Origin: Nitrobacter sp. NHB1
Lineage (GTDB): Bacteria; Pseudomonadota; Alphaproteobacteria; Rhizobiales; Xanthobacteraceae
Assembly (NCBI RefSeq): GCF_036964665.1
Contig: NZ_JBAMDA010000001.1
Span: 310,001 to 374,000 of the forward strand
DNA: 64,000 nt
Direction of reading: 5' to 3'
Shown here: positions 42,325-50,493 of the stretch, piece after piece
Numbering within the stretch: position 1 is the first letter of the stretch
How the letters are laid out: each line of letters starts with the position of its first letter
Program-made: the position numbers and the translations under genes
Notes under the pieces: model-generated
What the model was told of the DNA's origin: nothing
The model's input: only the letters and a program-made list of their open reading frames with translations
The model's database searches: none

Positions 42325-43437
42325 ATGACCACTGCGCCTCTCATTATCCTCGCCGCCGGCGGAACCGGAGGACACCTGTTCCCCGCCGAGGCGCTCGGCG
42401 TCGAACTGATGAAGCGGGACTTGCGCGTGCGGCTGGTGACGGACTCGCGCGCGCTGCGCTACAGCGGGCTGTTTTCGAAGGACATGACCGACGTGGTGCC
42501 GAGCGAGACGGTGCGCGGCCGCTCGCCGTTGGCGCTGGCGCGCACCGGGTTGATGCTTGCGACCGGCACCATCGTCGCGCTCAACCTGATGCGCCGTCTG
42601 AAGCCGGCCGCCGTGATCGGATTCGGCGGCTATCCGACCTTGCCGCCGCTGGTCGCCGCGCGGCTCAAAGGCATTCCGACCGTGATTCACGACGCCAACG
42701 CCGTGATGGGCCGCGCCAACCGCTTGCTGTCGCGCCGCGTCAGCGCCATCGCCACCTCGCTGCCCGGCGCGCTCGACAAGGAGCCGTCGCTGATCGGCAA
42801 GACCACGACGACCGGCACGCCGATGCGGCCTGCGATTCTCGCCGCTTCCACGGTGCCGTTTGCCGCGCCTGGCCCGGACGACCCCTTGCGCGTGTTCGTG
42901 GTCGGCGGCAGCCAGGGCGCGCGTGTCATGAGCGACATCGTGCCGGATGCGATCGGCAAGCTTGGACTGGCGCTGCGGCAGCGGCTGGTTTTGACCCAGC
43001 AGGTGCGCGACGAAGACATGACGCGGGTCCGCGCGGTCTATGACGGGCTGAAGATCGAAGCGGAGCTTGCGCCGTTTTTCACCGACCTGCCGACACGGCT
43101 GGCGTCGAATCACATCATCGTCTCCCGCTCCGGCGCGGGCACGGTCGCCGAACTCGGCGCGATCGGCCGTCCTTCCATTCTTGTGCCGCTGCCCGGCGCG
43201 ATCGATCAGGACCAGTTCGCCAATGCCGGCGTGCTTGCCGATGTCGGTGGCGCGATCCGCGTCGTGCAATCGGATTTCACCCCTGACCGTCTCGCGGCGG
43301 AGTTATCCGCGCTGGCCGCCGATCCGACGCGGCTCGCCACGATGGCTGCCGCTGCGCGCACCGTGGGCCGCCTCGATGCGACGCAGCGGTTGGCGGATCT
43401 GGTGATGAAGGTGGCGCGACTCGATTCGCCGGCATGA
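42325..43437 (+). CDS. murG: UDP-GlcNAc:lipid I N-acetylglucosaminyltransferase
   Basis: 370 residues. AAGGTGGHLFPAEALG (near the N-terminus) is the lipid-I-side glycine motif, and GFGGYPTLPPLVAA and VVGGSQGARVMSDI follow. The C-terminal domain holds the UDP-GlcNAc site with ISRSGAGTVAELGAIGRPSILVPLP-type sequence. MurG turns lipid I into lipid II at the inner face of the membrane. ATG 42325 (MTTAPLIILAAGG) is chosen; a start 14 codons earlier would read out of the repeat arm (MLRYARND...) and is rejected. Confidence 0.96.
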   Translation: MTTAPLIILAAGGTGGHLFPAEALGVELMKRDLRVRLVTDSRALRYSGLFSKDMTDVVPSETVRGRSPLALARTGLMLATGTIVALNLMRRLKPAAVIGFGGYPTLPPLVAARLKGIPTVIHDANAVMGRANRLLSRRVSAIATSLPGALDKEPSLIGKTTTTGTPMRPAILAASTVPFAAPGPDDPLRVFVVGGSQGARVMSDIVPDAIGKLGLALRQRLVLTQQVRDEDMTRVRAVYDGLKIEAELAPFFTDLPTRLASNHIIVSRSGAGTVAELGAIGRPSILVPLPGAIDQDQFANAGVLADVGGAIRVVQSDFTPDRLAAELSALAADPTRLATMAAAARTVGRLDATQRLADLVMKVARLDSPA

Positions 43438-43452
43438 CCGCTTGACATTTGC

Positions 43453-43484
43453 CGTCATGGCCGGACTTGTTCCGGCCAACGCCA
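43453..43484. repeat. Left-half fragment of palindromic element B between murG and murC
   Basis: CGTCATGGCCGGACTTGTTC + CGGCCAACGCC resembles the left part of the elements at 45456-45490 and 63613-63691. GGCCGGACTTGTTCCGGCC is itself a short hairpin. No right half is seen before murC. Confidence 0.7.
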
Positions 43485-43538
43485 TGTGCCGGCGAGTGCC
43501 GGGTAGCGGGCAACAGGACTTTTGCGAGAAGACGACAC

Positions 43539-44942
43539 ATGAGACTGCCGCGCGAAATCGGCCCCATTCACTTCGTCGGTATCGGCGGCATCGGTATGAG
43601 CGGCATCGCCGAGGTGCTATGCAACCTCGGCTATACCGTGCAGGGCTCGGACGCCTCCGAAGGCGCCAATGTGGTGCGCCTGCGCGACAAAGGCATCAAG
43701 ATCACGGTCGGCCACAAGGCCGAGAACGTGGCCGGCGCGGACGTGCTTGTCGTTTCCACCGCGATCAGGCGCGACAACCCTGAGCTGATGGCGGCGCGCG
43801 CGCAACGCATTCCGGTGGTGCGCCGCGCCGAGATGCTCGCGGAACTGATGCGGCTCAAAAGCTGCGTCGCCATCGCCGGTACCCACGGCAAGACCACGAC
43901 CACCTCCATGGTCGCGGCGCTGCTTGACGCCGGTGATTTCGATCCCACCGTCATCAACGGCGGCATCATCAACGCCTACGGCACCAACGCGCGGTTAGGG
44001 GCCGGCGAGTGGATGGTGGTGGAAGCGGACGAGAGCGACGGCACCTTCCTGAAGCTGCCGACCGATGTCGCCATCGTCACCAATGTCGATCCCGAGCATC
44101 TCGATCACTTCAAGACCTTCGACGCCGTGCAGGACGCCTTCCGCTCCTTTGTGGAGAACGTGCCGTTCTACGGTTTTGCGGTGATGTGCATCGATCATCC
44201 GGTGGTGCAGAGCATGGTAGGCAAGATCGAGGACCGTCGCATCGTCACCTACGGCCAGAATCCGCAGGCCGACGCGCGGCTGGTCGATCTTGCGCCGAAC
44301 GGCGGCGGCTCGCATTTCAAGGTGGTGTTCCGCAATCGCAAGACCGATGCCGCGCACGAGATTTCCGATCTGGTGCTGCCGATGCCGGGCCGCCACAACG
44401 CGCTCAACGCTACGGCGGCGATCGCGGTAGCGCATGAGCTCGGCATTCCCGACGCTACTATCCGTAACGCGCTGGCGGGCTTCGGCGGCGTCAAGCGCCG
44501 CTTCACCAAGACCGGCGAGTGGAACGGCGTCACCGTCATCGACGACTACGGCCATCATCCGGTCGAGATCGCTGCGGTGCTGAAAGCGGCGCGCGAGTCC
44601 ACCGGCGGCAGGGTCATCGCCGTGGTGCAGCCGCATCGCTATACCCGCCTGCAATCGCTGTTCGAGGAATTCTGCACCTGCTTCAACGATGCGGATACCG
44701 TTGTCGTCGCCGAGGTCTATCCGGCGGGCGAGGCGCCGATCGAAGGCATCGACCGCGATCACTTCGTGTTGGGCCTGCGTGCGCACGGCCACCGCGAGGT
44801 GGTGCCGCTGCAGGAGTCCGCGGCGCTGGCAGGTGTCATTGCAGGTCTCGCGAAGCCCGGCGATTATGTCGTGTGTCTCGGCGCCGGCAACATCACGCAA
44901 TGGGCCTACGCGCTACCGGGCGAATTGAAGGCGCTGGGATGA
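43539..44942 (+). CDS. murC: UDP-N-acetylmuramate:L-alanine ligase
   Basis: 467 residues. [18 protein letters not shown] is the N-terminal dinucleotide-like loop, and [19 protein letters not shown] (about residues 108-126) the ATP loop. [24 protein letters not shown] and [15 protein letters not shown] are conserved. It adds L-Ala to UDP-MurNAc. ATG 43539 is chosen; the longer frame begins inside the upstream repeat ([12 protein letters not shown]) and is not credible. The murC-murB gap is filled by the GIY-YIG-bearing element. Confidence 0.96.
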   Translation: MRLPREIGPIHFVGIGGIGMSGIAEVLCNLGYTVQGSDASEGANVVRLRDKGIKITVGHKAENVAGADVLVVSTAIRRDNPELMAARAQRIPVVRRAEMLAELMRLKSCVAIAGTHGKTTTTSMVAALLDAGDFDPTVINGGIINAYGTNARLGAGEWMVVEADESDGTFLKLPTDVAIVTNVDPEHLDHFKTFDAVQDAFRSFVENVPFYGFAVMCIDHPVVQSMVGKIEDRRIVTYGQNPQADARLVDLAPNGGGSHFKVVFRNRKTDAAHEISDLVLPMPGRHNALNATAAIAVAHELGIPDATIRNALAGFGGVKRRFTKTGEWNGVTVIDDYGHHPVEIAAVLKAARESTGGRVIAVVQPHRYTRLQSLFEEFCTCFNDADTVVVAEVYPAGEAPIEGIDRDHFVLGLRAHGHREVVPLQESAALAGVIAGLAKPGDYVVCLGAGNITQWAYALPGELKALG

Positions 44943-44972
44943 GCGTTCGATGTGAAATGCAGGACGTGCATT

Positions 44973-45383
44973 CGTCATGGCCGGGCATAGCCGTTCGAAG
45001 AACGGCGTCGCTTCGCTCGCCTAAGTCCCGGCCATCCACGCCTTTATTCGGTGATCGTTGGATAAAGGTCGTCCCATTCGGGATTCACGGCGACAATTGT
45101 CCGGACTTTCCAGGCGCGGGGCCAGTGCTTGATGTTGCGTTCTCGCTGAATAGCGCTGCGGATGTCGTCGAAAATTTCGAAATAAACAAGACGCTTCAGA
45201 CCGTGCCGTCGGGTGAAGCCAGCGACAAATCCAGACCGATGTTCGAAGACGCGCCGGACAAGGTTGTTGGTTACGCCAACATACAGAATGCCGTTCGGTT
45301 GGTTAGTCAGGAAATAAACATATCCGCCAGCCATGTGGAGATTCTGCAAGACGTGGCTGGCCGGGACAAGCCCGGCCATGACG
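44973..45383. mobile_element. Candidate GIY-YIG-bearing palindromic element (element B, filled form)
   Basis: The left half (44973-45042) begins CGTCATGGCCGGGCATAG and runs to GGCCATCCACG, nearly identical to the left half of the empty element at 40837. The right half (45350-45383) is GACGTGGCTGGCCGGGACAA + GCCCGGCCATGACG. Between them, on the minus strand, lies a 96-codon GIY-YIG nuclease gene whose stop codon is within a few bases of the left half. The whole 411 bases have inverted repeat ends (CGTCATGGCCGGG / CCCGGCCATGACG). That it is mobile is inference from this arrangement. Confidence 0.6.
45044..45334 (-). CDS. GIY-YIG nuclease superfamily protein inside a palindromic repeat
   Basis: 96 residues, MAGGYVYFLTNQPNGILYVG... 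The GIY-YIG core is visible: YVY (5-7), YVG (18-20), the R28/H32 helix (NLVRRVFEHR), and E65 in QRERNIKHW, so the catalytic residues appear intact. It is the compact single-domain type (COG2827/YhbQ-like). The start at 45334 is used; the longer frame begins in the right arm of the repeat ([13 protein letters not shown]) and is probably spurious. It lies antisense in the mur cluster between murC and murB and is clearly not part of that pathway. Function inferred: nicking or recognition of the repeat DNA. Confidence 0.88.
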   Translation of the reverse strand: MAGGYVYFLTNQPNGILYVGVTNNLVRRVFEHRSGFVAGFTRRHGLKRLVYFEIFDDIRSAIQRERNIKHWPRAWKVRTIVAVNPEWDDLYPTITE

Positions 45384-45455
45384 AGCATGTAGGTTGTCTT
45401 TTGGACGGGTTTGTTGAATTGCCGGTATCCAATAGCGATGTTGTGTCTCTCAACA

Positions 45456-45490
45456 CGTCATGGCCGGGCTTGTCCCGGCCATCCACGTCT
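45456..45490. repeat. Left-half fragment of palindromic element B, 5' of murB
   Basis: CGTCATGGCCGGGCTTGTCC + CGGCCATCCACGTCT, with GGCCGGGCTTGTCCCGGCC as an inner hairpin. It lies 72 bases beyond the GIY-YIG element. It creates the spurious [10 protein letters not shown] start for murB. Confidence 0.8.
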
Positions 45491-45525
45491 GTTCAGTAAT
45501 CACGCCGATGGGCGGTTCCTATCGC

Positions 45526-46446
45526 ATGACCTTCCCCGACATCACGACAAAACTGAAATCGGCGATGCCCGAGCTACGCGGGCGGATGCTGGCGAACGAG
45601 CCGCTGGCGCCGCTGACATGGTTTCGCGTCGGCGGTCCGGCACAGGTGCTGTTCACGCCGGTCGACGAGAACGATCTCGCCTGTTTTCTGCGGCATTTGC
45701 CGGAAGAGATTCCGATCTACAGCATCGGCGTCGGCTCCAACTTGATCGTGCGAGATCGCGGTTTGCCGGGCGTGGTGATCCGCCTGTCGCCACGCGGCTT
45801 CGGTGAGATTACGACCGACGGCGACACGGTGCGCGCCGGCGCCGCCGCGCTCGACAAACGCGTCGCCGAAGCGGCGGCGGCGGCGAGCATTGGCGGACTC
45901 GAGTTTTATTTCGGCATTCCCGGCACCATCGGCGGCGCGCTGCGGATGAACGCGGGCGCCAACGGCAGCGAGACCAGGGACGTCCTGGTCGCGGCGACGG
46001 CCGTCAGCCGCCGTGGCGACAAGATGACCCTCGACAATGCCGGGATGAAGTTCGGATACCGCAACAGCGCGATCTATCCCTCCGTTATCTTCACCGGCGC
46101 GACGTTTTGCGGGCGCAAGGTCGAGCCGGAAGCGATCCGCGCGCGCATGAGCGAAGTGCAGACACACCGCGAGACCGTGCAGCCGATCCGCGAAAAGACT
46201 GGCGGCTCGACCTTCAAGAATCCGCCGGGGCAGAGCGCGTGGAAACTGATCGATGCCGCCGGGATGCGCGGCCATCGCGTCGGCGGCGCGCAGGTGTCGG
46301 AGATGCACTGCAATTTCCTCATCAACACCGGCGAAGCCACCGCGCGCGACATCGAAACCCTGGGTGAGACCGTGCGCGAGCGGGTGAAGGAGCGCGCGGG
46401 CGTCGAACTGCAATGGGAAATCAAGCGGATCGGGTTAGAAGCATGA
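45526..46446 (+). CDS. murB: UDP-N-acetylenolpyruvoylglucosamine reductase
   Basis: 306 residues. The FAD-binding region has [20 protein letters not shown] and [13 protein letters not shown]. The C-terminal domain has [21 protein letters not shown] with the catalytic Ser, then [15 protein letters not shown]. It reduces UDP-GlcNAc-enolpyruvate to UDP-MurNAc with NADPH. The start [11 protein letters not shown] at 45526 fits relatives. The longer frame (from 45460) begins in a dispersed repeat and is rejected. It is followed by tandem repeat E copies and then ddl. Confidence 0.95.
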   Translation: MTFPDITTKLKSAMPELRGRMLANEPLAPLTWFRVGGPAQVLFTPVDENDLACFLRHLPEEIPIYSIGVGSNLIVRDRGLPGVVIRLSPRGFGEITTDGDTVRAGAAALDKRVAEAAAAASIGGLEFYFGIPGTIGGALRMNAGANGSETRDVLVAATAVSRRGDKMTLDNAGMKFGYRNSAIYPSVIFTGATFCGRKVEPEAIRARMSEVQTHRETVQPIREKTGGSTFKNPPGQSAWKLIDAAGMRGHRVGGAQVSEMHCNFLINTGEATARDIETLGETVRERVKERAGVELQWEIKRIGLEA

Positions 46447-46558
46447 TCCCGAAAGGTGGAAACCGGCTTTCGGATAAGATCATGCTCAATCAATTAGAAG
46501 CATGATCCCGAAAGGTGGAAACCGGTTTTCGGATAAGATCATGCTCAATCAAAAAGAT
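46440..46558 (+). repeat. Two tandem copies of dispersed repeat E
   Basis: Two nearly identical units, each GAAGCATGATCCCGAAAGGT...CGGATAAGATCATGCTCAAT, are placed head to tail with a period of about 59 bases (46440-46498 and 46499-46558). A single copy occurs at 28428-28480. They fill most of the murB-ddl gap. The first copy overlaps the murB stop. Confidence 0.88.
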
Positions 46559-46610
46559 TAAGGCTAGAGTCTGAGTCAACGTCGTCGAATCAGACTCCAA
46601 GAGTAGGCCG

Positions 46611-47636
46611 ATGCGCATCACCATTCTTTTTGGCGGCAGCAACAAGGAACGTCTCGTCTCGGTGGCGAGTGCGCAGGCGCTGCGCCGCGCCCTGCCGGAC
46701 GCGGACCTGTGGTTCTGGGATGTGCGCGACGATGTCCATAGCGTGCGTTCCGAGGCGCTGCTCGGCCATGCGCGTCCCTTCGAGGACGAGTTTGTTCCGA
46801 ACGATCCCGGCGTGCCGCTTGAGCAGGCGCTCGACCGGGCAAGGGCCGAGGACCGTGTGCTGGTGCTCGGCCTTCATGGTGGCCGCGCCGAAAACGGCGA
46901 GTTGCAGGCGATGTGCGAACTGCGCGGCATCCCCTTCACGGGATCGGGCTCGGCCGGCTCTCACCTTGCGTTCGACAAGGTCGCGGCCAAGCGGTTCGCG
47001 GCGCTGGCGGGTGTCACGACGCCTGCCTGCGTAGCGCTGGAGGATATCGATCGCGCATTCGCCGAGCACGGCCGGCTGATCGCGAAACCGGCGCGCGACG
47101 GGTCGAGCTACGGCCTGATCTTCGTCAACACGGCGCAGGACTTCGCCGCCGTTCGCGACGCGGCGAAGACCGAGGAATATGTGATCGAGCCGTTCGTATC
47201 GGGCATCGAGGCGACCTGCGGCGTGCTGGAGCGCTCCGACGGCACCGTCGTCGCACTTCCGCCGGTCGAGATCGTGCCGGCGGAAGGCCGGTTCGACTAT
47301 GCTTCGAAATATCTGGCCCAAACGACGCAGGAGATTTGCCCCGGCCGGTTTTTGCCCCGTATCGCCGCTCGGATCATGGATCATGCGCTGCGGGCGCATC
47401 GCGCGCTGTCCTGCCGCGGCTATTCCCGCACCGACTTCATCGTGACCGGCAAGGAAACGGTCTATCTTGAGACCAACACCCTGCCGGGGCTGACCGCGGC
47501 CTCGCTCTACCCCAAGGCGCTCAAGGCGAAAGGGATCGGGTTTGCGGATTTTCTGCGCGATCAGATCGTGCTTGCCGAAAAGGCCGTCCGCCCGGCTCAT
47601 AGCGTTTTCGAGCGAAGTGGGGACCGGTTCGCGTGA
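46611..47636 (+). CDS. ddl: D-alanine-D-alanine ligase
   Basis: 341 residues. ITILFGGSNKERLVSVASAQ is the N-terminal loop, and RLIAKPARDGSSYGLIFV the ATP-grasp Lys region. SCRGYSRTDFIVTGKETVYLETNTLPGLTAASLYP carries the Mg-binding and substrate loops. It makes D-Ala-D-Ala for MurF. The last dozen residues (HSVFERSGDRFA) and the stop are encoded by dispersed repeat A, so the C-terminus has been replaced or extended by the repeat. It lies 165 bases after murB with tandem repeats in the gap. Confidence 0.93.
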   Translation: MRITILFGGSNKERLVSVASAQALRRALPDADLWFWDVRDDVHSVRSEALLGHARPFEDEFVPNDPGVPLEQALDRARAEDRVLVLGLHGGRAENGELQAMCELRGIPFTGSGSAGSHLAFDKVAAKRFAALAGVTTPACVALEDIDRAFAEHGRLIAKPARDGSSYGLIFVNTAQDFAAVRDAAKTEEYVIEPFVSGIEATCGVLERSDGTVVALPPVEIVPAEGRFDYASKYLAQTTQEICPGRFLPRIAARIMDHALRAHRALSCRGYSRTDFIVTGKETVYLETNTLPGLTAASLYPKALKAKGIGFADFLRDQIVLAEKAVRPAHSVFERSGDRFA

Positions 47637-47697
47637 AGAAAACGCGTCAAAATTAAAACAGCCTCGCTTTTGATTCCATCAGAAGCGGAAAGGCTCT
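47600..47697 (+). repeat. Dispersed repeat A, copy 3 (overlaps the ddl 3' end)
   Basis: AGCGTTTTCGAGCGAAGTGG, then GACCGGTTCGCGTGAAGAAA, then a diverged tail with GCCTCGCTTTTGATTCCATC. It resembles 2681-2782 on the same strand. Its first 36 bases are translated as the end of Ddl. Confidence 0.85.
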
Positions 47698-48060
47698 GGG
47701 CTGTCGCCTGGTGAGGGAACCCGCCGGGGCGTGCGGATGGCCGGGAATCGCCGCGACCGAAAAGCTGCAAGGCATTCTTTTATCGTATCAAAACGCCGCC
47801 TGACCGCACCGGGTTTACCTTTTGTTTACCAGGACGTCCGAAGGTTAACGCTGGCGGCGCATGTGGCGCTTGGCTGCCGGGGCGTGAGCTGGTGCGGATT
47901 TTCCGCTTCGACGACCGCATTGAGGGAACAGCGGACCTGCGGCGAGGTCGGCGCCCCGCCCGGAATCGCCAGGATGTCGCGCGTGTCCCCTGATCTGAAG
48001 TTCCTGCGTTCGGCGCTGCGAGTAAGCGGGACGGGGCAAAACGTGTGACGGGTTCGCGCA
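47698..48060. other. Intergenic stretch between ddl and ftsQ
   Basis: A 106-codon frame (47731-48048) is open here but has no recognisable product, no good ribosome-binding site and a Cys/Arg-rich composition typical of a non-coding frame. The region is expected to carry a promoter for ftsQA; TTTACC/TTTACC and GTTAACG stretches (47816-47852) are AT-rich by local standards, but no box could be assigned. Confidence 0.45.
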
Positions 48061-49083
48061 ATGGATGGTGGAGGACGTCTCGATTGGTCGTTGAGATCGC
48101 CGAGGTCCAAGGCTGGCCTGATGAAGGGGGCTGGCCTGCTGAAGGAGGCCAGCCTGATCAGGCTGGCCGCCAGCGGCGCGAGCATTTTGCTGCGCGAGCA
48201 GATCGCGAAGCTGAAGCGCGCCCGGGCGGAGCGTCTCGACGCGCGCGCCAGGAATCCCAACCGCGCGCTTGCCTTTCTCGAGCGCCATGTTCCGCGCCGG
48301 CTTGGCGTGACCCTGACCATCATCATCCTCGGCGGCAGCGCCGCGCTCGGCGTCGTCGCGGGCGGGCACGTCGATAAAGCGATCAGCGCCTTAAGCGACA
48401 CCCGCAATGCGCTCGCCAATGCCGCGGGCTTCCGCATCACCTCCGTCACCGTCAATGGCCGCACGCAGTTGACGCAGGACGAGGTGCTGGCCGCCGGCGG
48501 CGTCACCGGCCGTTCCTCGCTCTTGTTCCTCGATGCCTCCGGCGTGCGCGACCGCCTGAAAGCCGATCCGTGGATTGCGGACGCGACCGTGCTGAAGCTG
48601 TATCCGGGCGCGCTGCAGATCGACATCACCGAGCGCCGCCCCTTCGCGCTGTGGCAGGAGAACGGCAAGCTCTCGGTGATTACGGATGACGGAACCGTGC
48701 TGGAGCCCTACGTCACCCGCCGCTTTGCGTCGCTGCCGCTCGTGGTCGGTAAGGGAGCGGAAACCCGCGCCAGGGATTTCCTCGCGCTGGTTGCGAATTA
48801 TCCGGTGGTGAACAGTCAGCTCAAGGCGGCCATCTTCGTCGGCGAGCGGCGCTGGAGTCTGCGCCTCAAGGACGGACTCGATATCCGGCTTCCGGAGAAA
48901 GACGTCGGTCGCGCGCTGGCCACGCTCGTGAAATACGACAGGGAAGACAAGCTGTTATCGCGCGACATCACAGCCATCGACTTGCGGCTGCCCGACCGCC
49001 TGACAGTGCGGCTTTCGGAAGAGGCCGCGAAGGCGCGCGAAGAGCAGTTCAAGAAGTCCAGCAAAAAGGCCGGCAGCGCATGA
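48061..49083 (+). CDS. ftsQ: Cell division protein FtsQ
   Basis: 340 residues. A long cytoplasmic N-terminus (about 1-75) precedes one membrane helix (about 80-100, GVTLTIIILGGSAALGVVAG). The periplasmic POTRA domain (about 120-190, with FRITSVTVNGRTQLTQDEVLAA) is followed by the beta domain ending in SRDITAIDLRLPDRLTVRLS. It is the FtsQLB scaffold linking the Z ring to septal synthases. The N-terminus contains short tandem repeats (KAGLMKGAGLLKEASLIRLA). Its stop overlaps the ftsA start (ATGA). Confidence 0.93.
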   Translation: MDGGGRLDWSLRSPRSKAGLMKGAGLLKEASLIRLAASGASILLREQIAKLKRARAERLDARARNPNRALAFLERHVPRRLGVTLTIIILGGSAALGVVAGGHVDKAISALSDTRNALANAAGFRITSVTVNGRTQLTQDEVLAAGGVTGRSSLLFLDASGVRDRLKADPWIADATVLKLYPGALQIDITERRPFALWQENGKLSVITDDGTVLEPYVTRRFASLPLVVGKGAETRARDFLALVANYPVVNSQLKAAIFVGERRWSLRLKDGLDIRLPEKDVGRALATLVKYDREDKLLSRDITAIDLRLPDRLTVRLSEEAAKAREEQFKKSSKKAGSA

Positions 49084-50402
49084 CCGGCCTCGACCGCAAC
49101 CAGACTCCGAAGATGCGGCCGATGCAGCACAATCGCAGCGCGCTGGTGGCGTCGCTGGACATCGGCACCAGCAAGATCGCCTGCATGATCGCGCGGCTGA
49201 AGCCGAGCGCGCCGAACGACGCTCTGCGCGGACGAACCCACGCGGTCGAGCTGATCGGCTACAGCCAGATCCAGTCGCGCGGCATGAAGGCCGGCGCGGT
49301 GACCGACCTCGCCCAATGCGAGCAGGCGGTGCGTCAGGCAGTATCGCTGGCCGAGCAAATGGCAAAGGTCCGGGTCGAATCCGTGCTGCTGCCGGTATCG
49401 GCCGGGCGGCTGCAAGGACAGTTGATCGAAGCGGCTTCCCATATTCAGGGCGGCGCGGTCACGCCGTCGGATGTCAGCCGCGTCACCTCGACCGGCATGC
49501 GTCACGCCACCGCCCCCGGACGCACCGTGCTCCATGCGTTGCCGGTCGGCTATTCGCTCGACGGCGTAAAGGGCATCCGCGATCCCCGCGGCATGGTGGC
49601 GCGCCGGTTCGGCGTCGACATGAACGTGGTGACCGCGGAGGCGACGGTCGCGAAAAACCTGATGCTGGCGGTCGAGCGCTGCCACCTCACCGTCGAAGCC
49701 ATGGCGGCCAGCCCCTATGTGGCCGGCCTGTCGGTTCTGACCGGCGACGAAGCCGATCTCGGCGCCGCGGTCGTGGAGATGGGAGCCGGAACCACCACGA
49801 TCGCGATTTATTCGGCCGGCCGCTTCGTTCATGCGAGCGGCTTCGCCGTCGGCGGCCATCACGTCACGATGGATCTCGCCCGCGGGCTGGGTGCGTGCAT
49901 TGCGGATGCCGAGCGAATCAAGACGTTATATGGCACGGTGCTGACGGGCGGTTCCGACGTACGCCAACTGATGACGGTTCCGGCAGCAGGAGACAGCGAC
50001 AGCGACGCGCCTCAGGTCGTGTCGCGCGCAACCATCGCCAACATCGTTCGCCAGCGTGTTGAGGAGATTTTTGAGATGGTCAGGGACCGGCTCGCGGATT
50101 CCCCTTTTGCCGCCGAGCCGCGGGCGCGGGTTGTGTTGAGCGGCGGCGCGTCGCAGCTCACCGGTGTTCCCGAGCTTGCAAGGCGCATCCTCGGCCGTCC
50201 AGTCCGCATCGGCCGCCCGCTCGGCTTCGGCCGGCTGCCCAATGAGGCCAAGAGTGCGTCGTTCGCGGTTCCCACCGGCCTGCTGGTGTATCCGCAATAC
50301 GCACATCTCGAACACGTCGAGCCGCGGCATACGCGGCAGCTCCGGACCGGGACAGACGGCTATTTCGGAAAGGTCGGACGATGGCTCCGGGAGGGCTTCT
50401 GA
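49080..50402 (+). CDS. ftsA: Cell division protein FtsA
   Basis: 440 residues of the actin-like ATPase that tethers FtsZ to the membrane. SLDIGTSKIACMIARL is the phosphate 1 motif, then SRGMKAGAVTDL, VEMGAGTTTIAIYSAG (phosphate 2) and VVLSGGASQLTGVPELARRILGRPVRIG. The C-terminus FGKVGRWLREGF is the amphipathic membrane-targeting helix. ATG 49080 overlaps the ftsQ stop. A 91-base gap with a small palindrome precedes ftsZ. Confidence 0.96.
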   Translation: MTGLDRNQTPKMRPMQHNRSALVASLDIGTSKIACMIARLKPSAPNDALRGRTHAVELIGYSQIQSRGMKAGAVTDLAQCEQAVRQAVSLAEQMAKVRVESVLLPVSAGRLQGQLIEAASHIQGGAVTPSDVSRVTSTGMRHATAPGRTVLHALPVGYSLDGVKGIRDPRGMVARRFGVDMNVVTAEATVAKNLMLAVERCHLTVEAMAASPYVAGLSVLTGDEADLGAAVVEMGAGTTTIAIYSAGRFVHASGFAVGGHHVTMDLARGLGACIADAERIKTLYGTVLTGGSDVRQLMTVPAAGDSDSDAPQVVSRATIANIVRQRVEEIFEMVRDRLADSPFAAEPRARVVLSGGASQLTGVPELARRILGRPVRIGRPLGFGRLPNEAKSASFAVPTGLLVYPQYAHLEHVEPRHTRQLRTGTDGYFGKVGRWLREGF

Positions 50403-50493
50403 TGAATTTTCCGCCGATTTGCAGATTTCCATCAACTTCCGCGGTCGACGACCGCTGGCATAGCGACACCGCGCGTGTAATCGAGAGGCAACC

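Noticed and set aside
43453-43484. Hairpin considered as a rho-independent terminator between murG and murC
   Set aside because: No T-run follows, and the sequence belongs to the dispersed element B family.
36666-46610. Spaced repeats in the mur cluster considered as a CRISPR array
   Set aside because: Units are palindromic, variable in length, irregularly spaced by whole genes, and no cas gene is present.
47731-48048. Possible small gene between ddl and ftsQ
   Set aside because: No ribosome-binding site, odd composition and no similarity that I can recognise.
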